From Vermamoeba vermiformis (lineage: Eukaryota; Tubulinea; Echinamoebida): 64,000 bases of DNA. The notes beneath the pieces were generated by a model that did no database searches, was not told the origin of the DNA, and worked only from the letters and a program-made list of their open reading frames with translations. The translations under genes and the position numbers were made by a program. Positions 1 through 10,901 of the stretch are shown here, piece after piece; position 1 is the first letter of the stretch; the number at the start of each line of letters is the position of its first letter. The stretch is taken from contig JBEWZL010000214.1 of assembly GCA_045837725.1 (NCBI GenBank), positions 19,434 through 83,433 on the forward strand, given 5' to 3'.

Positions 1-615
1 TACATCTTCCCATTTGGGCTCAATACCGGTCTTAAAGAGATGGTAATTGCTGCCCAAAGGTAATTGAGATGCAGGAACGATGTTGTTAAACAGGCTAAAA
101 ATTTAATTAATATTAGTACCGTGTATATATATCATAATTACATCGATTTTCTTACCCCCAGAAGTCTTCGACCTACGCCCGAATAAAAAAAATAATTAAT
201 AATTCATGGATGTACGTCATGACGATAAGCTGTGGATCTATATTATGCACTTAACATTGATCTAGGTACTTACCGAGGCAAAAGTAAACACTTGCTTCAA
301 GTTCTGGCTCCAATTTTTAGCTGAAATTTAGTTGTTTTGTTAGATCTCCATTAAAATGAGAAATTCATCGCGCTGTTATGACTTACAATTAGTCTTATGA
401 CCCGGATTATCGAACCATAATGTCCAAGAATTTTGGAGTGGATGTTTGATCGCGAAATCCTTCGCGACCGTCATGGGCTCGACTTCTTTCTTTTCGACTT
501 CATTAGGCATAAAAATGATTCTGCTGCTAGGGGAGCTGCTAGGTTTAGCTTGCTCGTTCATGTGGATGTCGAAGAATGAAGATGTAGTGTTGGGGGATGA
601 GCTTTGGATTTCCAT
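1..615 (-). CDS. eIF4E, mRNA cap-binding translation initiation factor (3' end cut by window edge)
   Basis: Cap-binding subunit of the eIF4F translation initiation complex, cytosolic. Four exons are visible on the minus strand: 615-387, 320-274, 172-156 and 94 to the window edge. Joined, they give the family's conserved order: KHPLQNSWTLWF (cap-pocket tryptophan region), KNWSQNL, SVEDFWGLFNNI, then LPLGSNYHLFKTGIEPKWED. The phases agree at each junction. The third exon is only 17 nt long (GTC GAA GAC TTC TGG GG) and encodes the VEDFW core. The first about 45 residues are a variable Ser/Pro/Glu-rich tail, as is usual for eIF4E. The start is the first ATG of the long exon at 615. The gene diverges from RIO1, about 190 bp away. 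The C-terminal half lies outside the window. Confidence 0.93.
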
Positions 616-803
616 GGCTTGGGTGTGGTTCTTTGGGTTATATTACAATAAAAGAACAAGTACTTATAAATACAATATAAAATATATACAAGAATAAATA
701 GTCTCGGCGGAGGTGTTGTCGATGGTTTTGTTTGGGTTTGAAAAATAAAATTTTGCGTCGCTTTCATTTCCGACCGAACCAAATCAGACCCACAGCACAA
801 GGG

Positions 804-3632
804 ATGAGTAATTTGACTGAAAAGCAACGCGCCGCGTTGGAGGAAAGACATCCTGATGAGCTTGATGATGATCTTATTCATCCTGATGAGATTAAGCCTC
901 TTGAAAAACCCACGCAAGAGATCCAGCAAAATCTGATCGAAGAAGAGCCCGAAGAGTATGCTAACGAAGATAACGAGGAAGAATATTATGACAGCGAAGA
1001 GGACGATGATTATTATTTCTACGATGAAGAGGATGTCACTGCAACCGGTAATTATTTTGTTTTACTGCATTATGATGAATTATTTTATTATCACCATTTG
1101 TCAATGCGATGATTTTTATTATTTAATTTGGTACATTAATTGCGTGAATTTTGTTTATGTCGGATCGATCCACCCTTTTTCTCAGGCGATCTGGCAGCCG
1201 ATCCATTTTATATAATTTTGTAACCACTCAATAATAATTTTATTATTTTCAGTGGGTCCAAATTCGTCAATTAAAAGATTCCAACCTCAAACAACCACGA
1301 GTATGGCTGGATTGGATCGCAAGATCAACCTGAGCACGTTGCACCTCGAAGAAGAAACAAAGAACTTGCCTAGTGAAGCATCTAGTGCAGTTAAAGAACA
1401 TCAACGAAAAGATAACGCGAACAGAATTCGAGTTACTGAAAAAGCTGATCGAGCGACTACTGAACAAGTCTTGGATCCAAGAACTCGCATGGTCTTATAT
1501 AAAATGATTAACAAGAAAGTATTCACTGAAATTAACGGTTGCGTATCTACCGGTAAAGAAGTAAGTCACTCTCTTTCTATTCACTATCGTTTATTGCAAA
1601 AAATCATACCTTATTAGATGATCTTAACGCGTATATTTATTATTAGGCTAATGTATATCATGCCACTACTGGCGAAGGAGGCGATGAACTTGCAGTCAAG
1701 ATCTACAAAACTTCAATTCTTGTGTTCAAAGATCGCGTATGTTTTGATCATAATAATGGCTTCCAATCGAGACTATTATACTCATATACTTCATAGGACC
1801 GTTATGTCACAGGAGAGTTCCGATTCAGAAAAGGTTATGCTAAGCACAACCCGAGAAAAATGGTTCGATTGTGGGCCGAGAAAGAAATGCGTAACTTACT
1901 GAGGTACGTCCTAATAATCAATTATAGCAATATCAAGCATGCAATGGTACTTACTTGTTTATTAGATTAAATCAAGCTGGTATTCCGAGTCCTAAGCCTG
2001 TTTTATTGAAAATGCACGTGCTCGTAATGACCTTCATTGGCAAACAAGGCTGGTACGTACAACGACTCCTATGAGATCGAATATAGGCTTATATATTATT
2101 AGGGCTGCTCCTCGCTTAAAAGATGCTGAATTGGATTTGAGCAAGTACGAGGAGTGTTACTTACAAATGGTCCGAATCATGCGCACGCTGTACCATACTT
2201 GTCGATTAGTGCACGCAGATTTGTCCGAATATAACATTCTGTAAGCATAGGAGTTAATACAAAGTCCTATAATTAACATTTGGTAATGCAGGTATTACAA
2301 GGGAAAGTGCTATATTATTGACGTTTCGCAATCCGTGGAACACGACCATCCGCACGCTTTGGAATTTTTGCGTATGGATTGCTATAATATTACAGTATTT
2401 TTCCGCAAGAAGGGCGTCACTCCTATGCGCACTAAAGAGTTGTTTGATTTCGTTACCGATCTGTCGATCACCGACGTAGATGCGTACTTGCAAAAGGTTT
2501 GTTTGATAGAATACATTGCACTAAACTTGAAATATTTACTAATATCATATTAGATGCAAGAAGTTGTCTCTAATCGTGTACATAACCAAGTTGAAGAAGA
2601 GGCAGAAGATGAAGTGTTCAGACAGATCTACATTCCGCGCACGCTCGAAGAAGTTATTGATTACGAGCAAGACATCGAAAAGGCCGGAAGAGGTGACCAG
2701 GTAAGCATATGTAGCCTATGCACGCGTGATGCACAACGATACAAGAATAGTTTATGTCCACCATATGAAACACGTGACTAACACGGTTCTGTTTACACCA
2801 GTTATCGTACTTGAAACTGACGGGAGTCAAGTTGTCGTCACAAGACAACGAAGAGGAGACACCTAAAAAGGAGGTCAAGACCACAGAAAAGAAAAAGACA
2901 GTCAAAAAGTCAACGACAAGCACCACTGCTACCACTGCTGAAAAAGACCCTGTCAAAGCTACAGCGGGACCCAAAAAGACGACCAAGACCAAGTCTAGTG
3001 CTACAGCCGAGACTAAGACTACGAGGGACAAGCCGGCAGTCAAGAAGGATACGATGGACATGAACAGTATCATGGCAATGTTGCCCAAAATCGATACTCA
3101 AACTCCTGCCGCCGAACCAGGTTTGTTAATATTAAGCCCGTAACGAATCATACTAACGATTATAAGCAGAGAAGACGCCAGAAAAGAAGCAAGTCACAAA
3201 AGCACCCAAGACAGCTAAGGCAGTCAAACCAGTCGAAGTGGCCGCTGCGAAAGAAGAGTCCGAAGAGAGTGGCGAAGAGTCGAGCGAAGAAGACTCTGAA
3301 ACTGAAAGTGAGAGCGATGATGAGCTGCGTGAGGGCGAAGATGAAGAGGGACGCAAGAAGCGCATGTTGAAGAAGGAAGAAGATAAAGCTGAAAAGAAGG
3401 TACGTAGCTGGATCCGTTCGAAGATCAAATCCATCAAACGATCTATTAATATTATTCTGGATTCCAAAATATTGCCACTGCATCCATTTGATAATTTACA
3501 TTTTACTAATCAAATAATATCCGATAGGCTCGCAAGAAAGAAGCCAAGCTTGCTCAACGAGAGCGACGAAAGACGAAGATGCCGAAGCATTTGAAGAAAC
3601 GAAAACAAAAGATTACGAAACAAAAGAAGTAA
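804..3632 (+). CDS. RIO1-type atypical serine kinase/ATPase (RIOK1)
   Basis: RIO1 is a cytoplasmic ATPase/kinase that drives late 40S ribosomal subunit maturation and recycling of assembly factors. The acidic N-terminal tail (D/E/Y-rich, about 80 residues) is followed by [16 protein letters not shown], an N-terminal RIO helix region, and the glycine loop/lysine area [19 protein letters not shown]. The catalytic loop is [12 protein letters not shown] and the metal-binding loop is [14 protein letters not shown], both diagnostic RIO1 signatures with key residues present. A long Lys/Glu-rich tail ends in the typical [12 protein letters not shown] motif before the stop at 3630-3632. There are about nine short introns. 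The start chosen is ATG 804, which is conserved in the duplicate at 5662; an in-frame extension up to 732 is possible. A truncated second copy of its 5' end lies at 5.55-6.15 kb. Confidence 0.93.
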
Positions 3633-3856
3633 AAGCCTGATAAATTATATTTTTGCCTCAATTTTATTTTCATCTTAATCACCACAAACAAACCTCGAAT
3701 AGATTTTAAATACTCTAACTAAGGATGAGTGTTCTATCGACAGTACAGTATTCAGAAAGAAATGGGTTATTGAATTTGGCTGTCACCTGCACGGTCACTG
3801 CTAACTTACCGTAACGATATTGATTCCATCGCCGAGTTACAGAAAATCACCAGTAT

Positions 3857-5435
3857 TCACATAACCTTCGATCTTTTGTCTTTGGTGAATCGCGGCGAAT
3901 CTCGTTTTCTCTTTTTTGATGATTCTGGTGAGGTTTGGTGCTGAATAACAGGCTCTTCATCGAAATAAGGATGATTCAACGCTTCTTTCGCGGTTATTCG
4001 TTGTGTTGGTTCGAATTCAAGAAGTTTGTTGACCAGATCTACTGCTCGTGGGTCTGCATTTGCTTTTTCAAATAGCTCGTCTTTCTTTGCAACAAATTCT
4101 TCGTATTCCATTCTACTAAATAATCTTGGCTTATCTAACAACTGAAAACATTGTAAAAAACGCGGTCAAAATGTAAATCTAGATTTGACGGTCGCGATCT
4201 GACGTCATCAATTACGTACCAGCTCCGTTAATATCACACCTACAGACCATACATCATTCGGGAATGGTCTTTGATCGAATGAACAAGCAATGGCCTCTCC
4301 AGGTGGTCTGTAATCGAAAGCGCCGGGCGTCCTAAATTTGTCTTTAAGCACATGAGCTGTATCAGGCGCGTAACCACTGCCGCTAAGGTCAGTCAAGTAG
4401 ATGTGTGGCTTGTCATTGCGCCATTCCCACACGATGTTTTGTGGAGCTATTGACCGGTGAACAATGAAGTTCTCGTGGAGCACCGACACTGCCTACAATG
4501 TACTATTATCATAACGTATGTAGTATACGACAATAATAAATCGATATTAATAGTATTATTGATAAGGAATGTAATTTCGGGTTCGTATTATTGATGTATG
4601 GTGTTTAATCTAGGGCTCGTATTGTAACAGCTTTATTATAGCTATAATATTTGCATTACGATCGAGCAGCTGTTTTAACGATACGCAAAGTGTATCAATT
4701 AGTGCAATGAATATGAATATTTGCCAATAATGTACTGAATGAAAAGTTGGATCTTACCAGCAACAGTTGGTAGGTCACGTCTTTTGGATAGTTCTTGAGG
4801 ACACCGAGATCAAATGGATTATAATACGGTCTAATGATATAGTTGTTGAGATTGAGCCATGTAAGGTCCGGCCATGCAGCGTGAAGTTTGATAATATGCG
4901 GACAATTGAGCGGATCCAGTCTTTGATGTGTTGCCATTGCGTGCTCGAAGTGATCGGGTCCAAATAATTCTCCGAAGAATTTTTCACTCTTGTAGTCATT
5001 GGCCTTGTTCGGAACACTCATAAGACTGAGATATCGTTTTGTTCGTTTTCGTTTTCGGTTTAGTTTTACTGCTTCTTGAACTACAGTGTAGTTGTTGTAA
5101 TCTGCTGGCCATTTAAAGCCTGCGAAGCTGGAAATGGAGTTAATAATTGTGCTGATAATAATAATAATTAACATGAAATTGGCCACTGTAACGAAGGCTG
5201 CAAACAACAATTACGCGAAATTATTTTTAGCTTAAATATTGAAAATTTTGACCAACTGCTAATTATTTCAGTATACTAAGTGACTTACCGATAGTTTTTT
5301 TTGACGTAGATTGGTAACGGCACGGGTAAGACACAATCGAAAATAGATGTTGCTTCCCACTCGATCTAAATTGCAATTAGTGTCGTCTGCATTAACGTAC
5401 ACTATTACATAGTGTTTCGAGATTCTTTTCTTCAT
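3857..5435 (-). CDS. CMGC-like pseudokinase, copy 1
   Basis: Kinase-fold protein in about five exons, starting at ATG 5435 with MKKRISKHY, then [17 protein letters not shown]-lobe: [12 protein letters not shown]. Catalytic-loop region: [14 protein letters not shown], in which the HRD aspartate is replaced by serine. Activation region: YLTDLSGSG (the DFG-type Asp is kept and Gly is shifted). C-lobe: [16 protein letters not shown] and [13 protein letters not shown], the usual subdomain IX and XI motifs. The sequence resembles CK2/CDK-type (CMGC) C-lobes. I see no glycine-rich loop and no clear VAIK lysine. Missing the proton-acceptor Asp, it is probably catalytically dead or very weak, so a scaffold or regulator is inferred. 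The C-terminus is basic (KKRKRDS...KRSKVM), perhaps a nuclear signal. Convergent with RIO1. Confidence 0.8.
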
Positions 5436-5550
5436 TTTTCAACGGAAACTTCAGTTGATCTTACGAGCTGAAATAATCAGTAAGTTAATTAAAACCGCAG
5501 AGCAGGTCGGTAAAAGAACCAAGTACCCTTGTATATTTGTCTTTACAAAT

Positions 5551-6150
5551 AATAAATAGTCTCGGCGGAGGTGTTGTCTCTGGTTTTGTTTGGGTTTGAA
5601 AAATAAAATTTTGCGTCGCTTTCATTTCCGACCGAACCAAATCAGACCCACAGCACAAGGGATGAGTAATTTGACCGAAAAGCAACGCGCCGCGTTGGAA
5701 GAAAGACATCCTGATGAGCTTGATGATGATCTTATCCATCCTGATGAAATTACGCTCTTGAAAAACCAAAGCAAGAATAGTTCGAAGAAGGAGACGAAAA
5801 ATATCGTGATAACGAAGAAGACGTGGTTACTAATTTCTATAACGAAGAGGCTGCCACAGCAAAAGGTAAATATTTTTTTTCTTGCAAAGTATTGCATGAA
5901 TTTTTAATCAACCCACGCTATTATTCACAAATTAATATCTCGTGACTGAAATTAATTTATAATAATTTTTTTGGTTGAGTTGGATCGATCCGCTTTTCTC
6001 AGGCGATCTGCAGCTTGATCCAATTATTAATAAACAGTGTAATAATAGTTTATTTTTAGTGGGTCCGAATTCGGTAATTACAAAATTCCAACCTCAGACA
6101 ACCACGAGTATGGCTGGATTGGATCGCAAGATCAACCTTGAGCACGCTGA
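5551..6150 (+). pseudogene. Truncated duplicate of the RIO1 5' end
   Basis: Near-identical copy of about 690-1340, including RIO1 upstream sequence (from AATAAATAGTCTCGGCGG), the ATG (5662), the acidic N-terminal exon, intron 1 and the start of exon 2 (ACCACGAGTATGGCTGGA). The acidic exon has diverged and left the RIO1 frame before its end. Similarity stops shortly after the codons for GLDRKIN, and no kinase domain follows. It cannot make a RIO1 kinase. The upstream promoter region is copied as well, so it may be transcribed. It is the left part of a duplicated RIO1-pseudokinase segment; pseudokinase copy 2 follows directly. Confidence 0.85.
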
Positions 6151-6197
6151 TTACTACAGCCTTTGTAGTTGCAACCAAAGAATCAATTGAAGGTGAT

Positions 6198-7455
6198 TTA
6201 ACATCTTGGGCATTGAGGAGCAAGCTCGGTAAAGTACTGATGTTTCAGCGCTTCTTTTGCTGTCACTCGTTTTCTTGGATCTCGTACGAAAAGCTGGTTT
6301 ACCAAATCTACTGCTAACGGATCTGCGCTTTTAAACAACCGATCCTTCTTTTTCCAAATTTTTTCGTATGCCAGATCCATCTTCGCAAACATTCTTGGCT
6401 TATTTAACAACTTTAAAAAAAATCAGCATGCAAATCCAGTTCGAAGTGAGGCATTTTAAAATCTGATAACTTACCAGCTCTGTTAATATAATGCCTACAG
6501 CCCAGACGTCGTTTGGAAATAGGCCGTCATAATCAGCTCGAATCGAATCCGGGTTGCATAAACCAGCCTTCTTTCAGCTCATGTTGTCTGTCAGGCACGT
6601 AACCGCTGCCACTAAAGTCAGTCAAGTAGATGTGTGGCTTGTCATTGCGCCAATCCCACACGATGTTTTGTGGTGCTATTGAACGGTGAACAATGAAGTT
6701 CTCGTGGAGAACTGACACTGCCTACAATGAACTATTATCATAACGTATGTAGTATAAAACAATATTAAATCGACATTAATAGTATTATTGATGTATGGTG
6801 TTTAATCTAGGGCTCGTATTGTGCGTACCTGCAAAAGTTGGTAGATGACTTCTCTTGGACGATAGTTCTTGAGTATTTCAAAATCGAACTGATTATAGCG
6901 AGGGGTGATAACAATACTTCTCGAGGAAAAGTTATCGACATTCCGCCACGCAGCGTGAAGTTTGATGATGTGCGGACAATTGAGCGGATCCAGTCTTTGA
7001 TGTGCTGCCACCACACGGTCGTAGAAATTATTGTGGATACATTCACCAAAAAATTTCGTGCTCGTAAAGCCATTGGTTTCGTTTGGAATGCTTACAAGAC
7101 TCAGGTATCGTTTTTTTGGATGTGCTGCAAGATCTACCACGTAATTTTTGTAATCTTCCGGCCAGTCTAAATGAGCAAATCTGGAAATAGGATTAACGTA
7201 TAACTTTTCAAACGTTCGGTGGAAAGCAACAAGCTGCAAAGGACCGCGGAAGTAGTAAATAGAATTTTCTTATTTTCAAATTAATCGTATTTTATCCTAT
7301 TACCTGTAGTGATTTTCTACATATTTTGGTAAAGGCATTGGTAAATTACCGCCAGAATATGACCTTGCCTCCCATACAATCTAATCAGAATTAAGTTAGT
7401 CTGTATTTTAAGAAGCACACGTTATTACGTGGTGTTTCAAGCGCCTTTTTTCCAT
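6198..7455 (-). pseudogene. CMGC-like pseudokinase, copy 2 (probably degraded)
   Basis: Paralogue of the gene at 3857-5435 with the same exon layout: [75 protein letters not shown] and [13 protein letters not shown]. It also has Ser in place of the catalytic Asp, so that loss predates the duplication. Compared with copy 1, the activation-segment exon is shorter: the stretch matching [12 protein letters not shown] is partly missing and the frame ends early in FDSS before reopening in another frame for FPNDVW. The basic C-terminal tail of copy 1 is absent. Either an unrecognised splice rescues it or it is a recent pseudogene; I favour the latter. Some blocks are almost identical to copy 1 while others are much more diverged. 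Confidence 0.7.
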
Positions 7456-7648
7456 TTATATTTCGTACAATCAGCGCAAAGTTTTGTTGTGATTGGTCCG
7501 TGCCTTCAAAAACAACAACACGCGCTCAACACTTCGACGGCAATAGTCATTCATGGCCATATTGATTAGTCAATATTAAGGACCATATTTATTGGACTTC
7601 TCCACGGACAATTTCCCTCACAAGTCAAATCCGTGATCTAAAACCACA

Positions 7649-9119
7649 ATGAATAGAAGATTGCAAAAACTACTTCTTGCGTGTATATTATCTATTTTAA
7701 TATTTATGTTAATATTTATGTTATTTTCAAATGAGCCTGAATCGACATCTGAATCCGAGGATGATTTCACTCTTGTAATTGCCGTAATGTCAACACCTTT
7801 CAGTACAAAGAGGCGTGACGAAATTAGGGAGTCATATGTACAGCAGTATAAAGAGATATATTGTTCATTTTGCAAAGATAATCGAACAGATCCGAAGGTA
7901 ATTAATTTTATTTATTTTAGCCGGATAATTTGGAACCTCTTAGACATTAATAATTAACTATTACATATTTTAAGAGTTGATAATGATATTAATCTAAATT
8001 ACTTTTCAGGTGCGATTGTATTTTTTCATCGGATATTTTAAGGACGTCAACAACGATTCTATTCGAGAAGAGCAGCAAAAATACAATGACTTAATATATT
8101 TGGATCATATGCGAGAGAATATGGAGCGAGGAAAATCCCTAGAAGTCATGAAATGGCTCTATCGTAATACCCGATCGACATTCGCAATGAAAGCTGACGA
8201 TGATAGCTTTATTATCGTTCCAAATCTATTGAAAAGATTAGAAAAGTTTAAAAAAGACTATCCTAAACGACGTAAGCACTATAATTCCTCTGCAATACCT
8301 CATTAATTAGATGCGTTTCTCTACGGTTGTACTAATAATCGATTTGGTTAAGATAGGAGTATTTATTATGGATACCCATTGATCGATGATGCGAAGGACG
8401 AAGTAAAAGAGATATTCATGGCCGGTATGGGGTAAGATTCTTTATTTGGATCTCGCTCGCAAAAACAATTAACAATTTTAATGCGTGTGCGCGTAATAAC
8501 GATAATATTTAATCTATAGGTATATTGTAAGCAGAAATCTTGTCGAGTTTCTCGGATCCATGTCCACAGCGTATACTGCAGGACCAGAAGATCAAGTCAT
8601 CGCTACTCACGTTCATAGATATATTTTATATGGCAAGTATTAACATAACAATATCGACGTATTATTTTGATTGCGTATAACTTCGCATACTGAAAGTAAA
8701 ATTCCAGTACGCGTTTTTACCAAATTTGGAAGCCATAGTATTAATTGATTATTTTTGATGCAGATAAGCAAAATTGGAACAAACAATTAGTAGTTATCGG
8801 CGATACGGTTCATTTCCATGATTACCCGCAATTCAAAGGTCCTTCATCGTGGGAGTTAAGTTGCCAAGATATCGTAGTTCATCAGCTCAAGAGTAGTGCT
8901 CATTTGCGAAAAACGAGCGAATATTTTGCTCAATGTTGTCAATTCGGCGAAAATAAGAAATTAGAAGATCAATCGACGGATGTGCCGGAGATCTGTTCGT
9001 CGCCACAAAGCGAAACTACTTGCAACAACGGACAGTCACGTGGAATTGCTTGTCATAAGACGAAGCAATTCAAAATTAGTGATAGGAGATACACGTACAT
9101 TGACGAGTCTGTTGCGTAA
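7649..9119 (+). CDS. GT31-family (beta-1,3-galactosyltransferase-like) type II membrane glycosyltransferase
   Basis: Predicted Golgi glycosyltransferase adding a sugar in beta-1,3 linkage. The N-terminus MNRRLQKLL plus a roughly 20-residue hydrophobic stretch (LACILSILIFMLIFMLF) is a type II signal anchor, followed by an acidic stem. GT31 motifs appear in order: STKRRDEIRESYV, VRLYFFIGYF, FAMKADDDSFI (the DxD nucleotide-sugar/metal motif) and YIVSRNLVEFL followed by AGPEDQVIATH (the EDV-like acidic motif). There are five exons. The last intron, 8633-8763, has a GC donor (G|GCAAGT) but keeps phase exactly (G|AT AAG CAA). The C-terminal Cys-containing tail is not conserved in families I know. 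The sugar and acceptor cannot be read from the sequence. Confidence 0.85.
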
Positions 9120-9328
9120 GAAGGTAACTAATGAGGTCAGATCCAGATTTGATCTGCCGAATAGGAACACATTTTTAAATTTTATATAGAATAATCATAA
9201 CGGCTTACTAATAATATGAATATGATCGTACTCTGTACTAACTTTGTGAATCGTAGGTAAATGTGGCATAAAACTCAAACAGGCACTGGAATTCTATTTT
9301 CAACCGTAATATTCATCATATCAACACT

Positions 9329-9809
9329 ATGAGCACATTTTTAACGCGACAAATTAATGTACCAGTGGCTAACCCATTCACTCACACTAACGTTAGTTGC
9401 GATGTCTGCGGCGCTTCGCCGATCCAAGGAGTTAGATACAAGTGCGCAACCTGCCCTAATTTCGATATGTGTGCAAGTAAGTATAATTTACTGTTTTTAG
9501 GATTGTAGTAAATTTTCTACAAATTAACTATTTATTTTTGTTTTTGTCGTTTTTTTGTGGCCTTAAAATCTATCAATTCTACCAAGCGATCTTAATTTGT
9601 AAATACTAGGAAAAATATTAAATAGAAATATTAGGAAGGAATCCAATCACGACAACACACACGTGTTCTTAAAGCTCCGTTATCGCATTGCCGAAGAGCC
9701 GTCTAATGCCTCCGCGCTGTTGCCTCACGTGCGCGTTCAACCACCACCACAGCAACGAGCTGTCCCTGTGCCTGTACTCGACCGTCCTTATCCTCACAGA
9801 ACCGATTAA
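9329..9809 (+). CDS. Short ZZ-type zinc finger protein, paralogue 1
   Basis: Two-exon gene for a protein of about 120 residues. Exon 1 encodes a ZZ finger start, CDVCGASPIQGVRYKC..CPNFDMC, with the CxxC/CxxC zinc ligands typical of ZZ domains that bind N-degrons or histone tails. Exon 2 (acceptor at TACTAG near 9609) gives NHDNTHVFLKLR, the second ZZ ligand region, then a Pro/Gln-rich tail ending HRTD. A nearer acceptor at ATTAG puts the exon out of frame, so the longer exon is chosen, with moderate certainty. It is one of three related loci (9.3, 10.1 and 13.2 kb). The protein is little more than a single ZZ domain, so a binding or adaptor role is inferred. Confidence 0.7.
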
Positions 9810-10137
9810 CACTTGTATTATTATTATTATTATTGCTGGCAGTAGTACTATAACTAAATTCTTTAAATTACAAGCAAAAGTTTCAGATCTGGCTTGACGG
9901 TGTTAATGCTCTCCACGGCCACAACTATGTATTGCGTATTATTGCTTAACTATAAACGATGTATACTAGTTTCATTTCGAAACAGGACCGGTTTGGAAAT
10001 CTCGGGTTGTTGTAGGTAAACGTGTCAAATTCCTTTTGACGTGAAAATCAGATTAAAGCAGGAACGCAAGTTGTGACCTCAACTCGATTTTGTTCATTGC
10101 ATTACTTATATTCTTATTACTCAACATCATATTAATC
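9810..10137. other. Intergenic, short (TTA)n microsatellite
   Basis: No convincing gene. A short run of about seven TTA repeats lies at roughly 9815-9834, immediately after the stop of ZZ paralogue 1. The rest is AT-rich spacer leading to ZZ paralogue 2. Confidence 0.5.
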
Positions 10138-10649
10138 ATGTTTTCTGGACGCCGTATGGTCCAACCTGCTAGCACTGTGCCCGTTCACACTTCCGTGGGT
10201 TGTGACGTCTGTGGGGCTTCACCGATCCAGGGGATTAGATACAAATGCGTTAATTGCCCTAATTTTGACTTATGTGCAAGTAAGAATGCCTTGTAATAGC
10301 ACTGTTTTGCATGGGATTGGTTTATCGGCAGATCTGCTTTAAAAAAGTCGAGTATTGACCAAATAATTTATATGCAAATGAACATTATCATTTTATATAT
10401 TAATTTTCAAAAATCCTGGATAGGGAATCAAGTCTTTCGTAAACAATTGCGAATCTGATCTTAACTGCTTGTTTACTTACAGACTGCGAGGCCAACGTTG
10501 ATAATCACGACAAGTCACACGTGTTTCTAAAATTACGCACTCCCGTAGTCGAGGAGCCCTCGAACGCGCACGCATTGTTGCCGGGTGTCAGAGTCAAGAC
10601 AGATGAACCCAAACTGAACATTCCTCACGATCAAGTACGCTTTGATTAA
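10138..10649 (+). CDS. Short ZZ-type zinc finger protein, paralogue 2
   Basis: Two exons. Exon 1 from ATG 10138 encodes MFSGRRMVQPAS, then CDVCGASPIQGIRYKCVNCPNFDLCAS. The intron starts at GTAAGA, and exon 2 begins at ACAG|AC TGC GAG to continue CASNCEANVDNHDKSHVFLKLR. This gives the complete ZZ ligand set (CxxC, CxxC, CxxC, HxxxH). The tail is acidic/Pro-containing and ends VRFD at 10649. It closely matches paralogue 1, so the two arose by tandem duplication. A TTG-initiated hydrophobic extension upstream (10090-10137) has no ATG and was not used. Confidence 0.75.
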
Positions 10650-10901
10650 TACAAGAAGTTTAAATCGTGTCTATTTGTACCGCTAACTCGGTCTTGTAAT
10701 AAAAAAATTTAATAACAATGAAACTTTTCGTTAACGGGATCCGGTCGTTACGCCTTTGCCGAAAATGTTAATGATTAACCTTGATCCACGAATATTATTT
10801 TCTTTTATATAAACGACACAAATAACGTTTATAATGCGAGTTACGGACGCTTCTAATGTATGCCGAGTTTAGATCCAAAATTTAATTTATGATCGTTCCG
10901 G

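Noticed and set aside
5545-6150. Second functional RIO1 gene
   Set aside because: The copy stops in the second exon, has lost the frame in the acidic exon and has no kinase domain.
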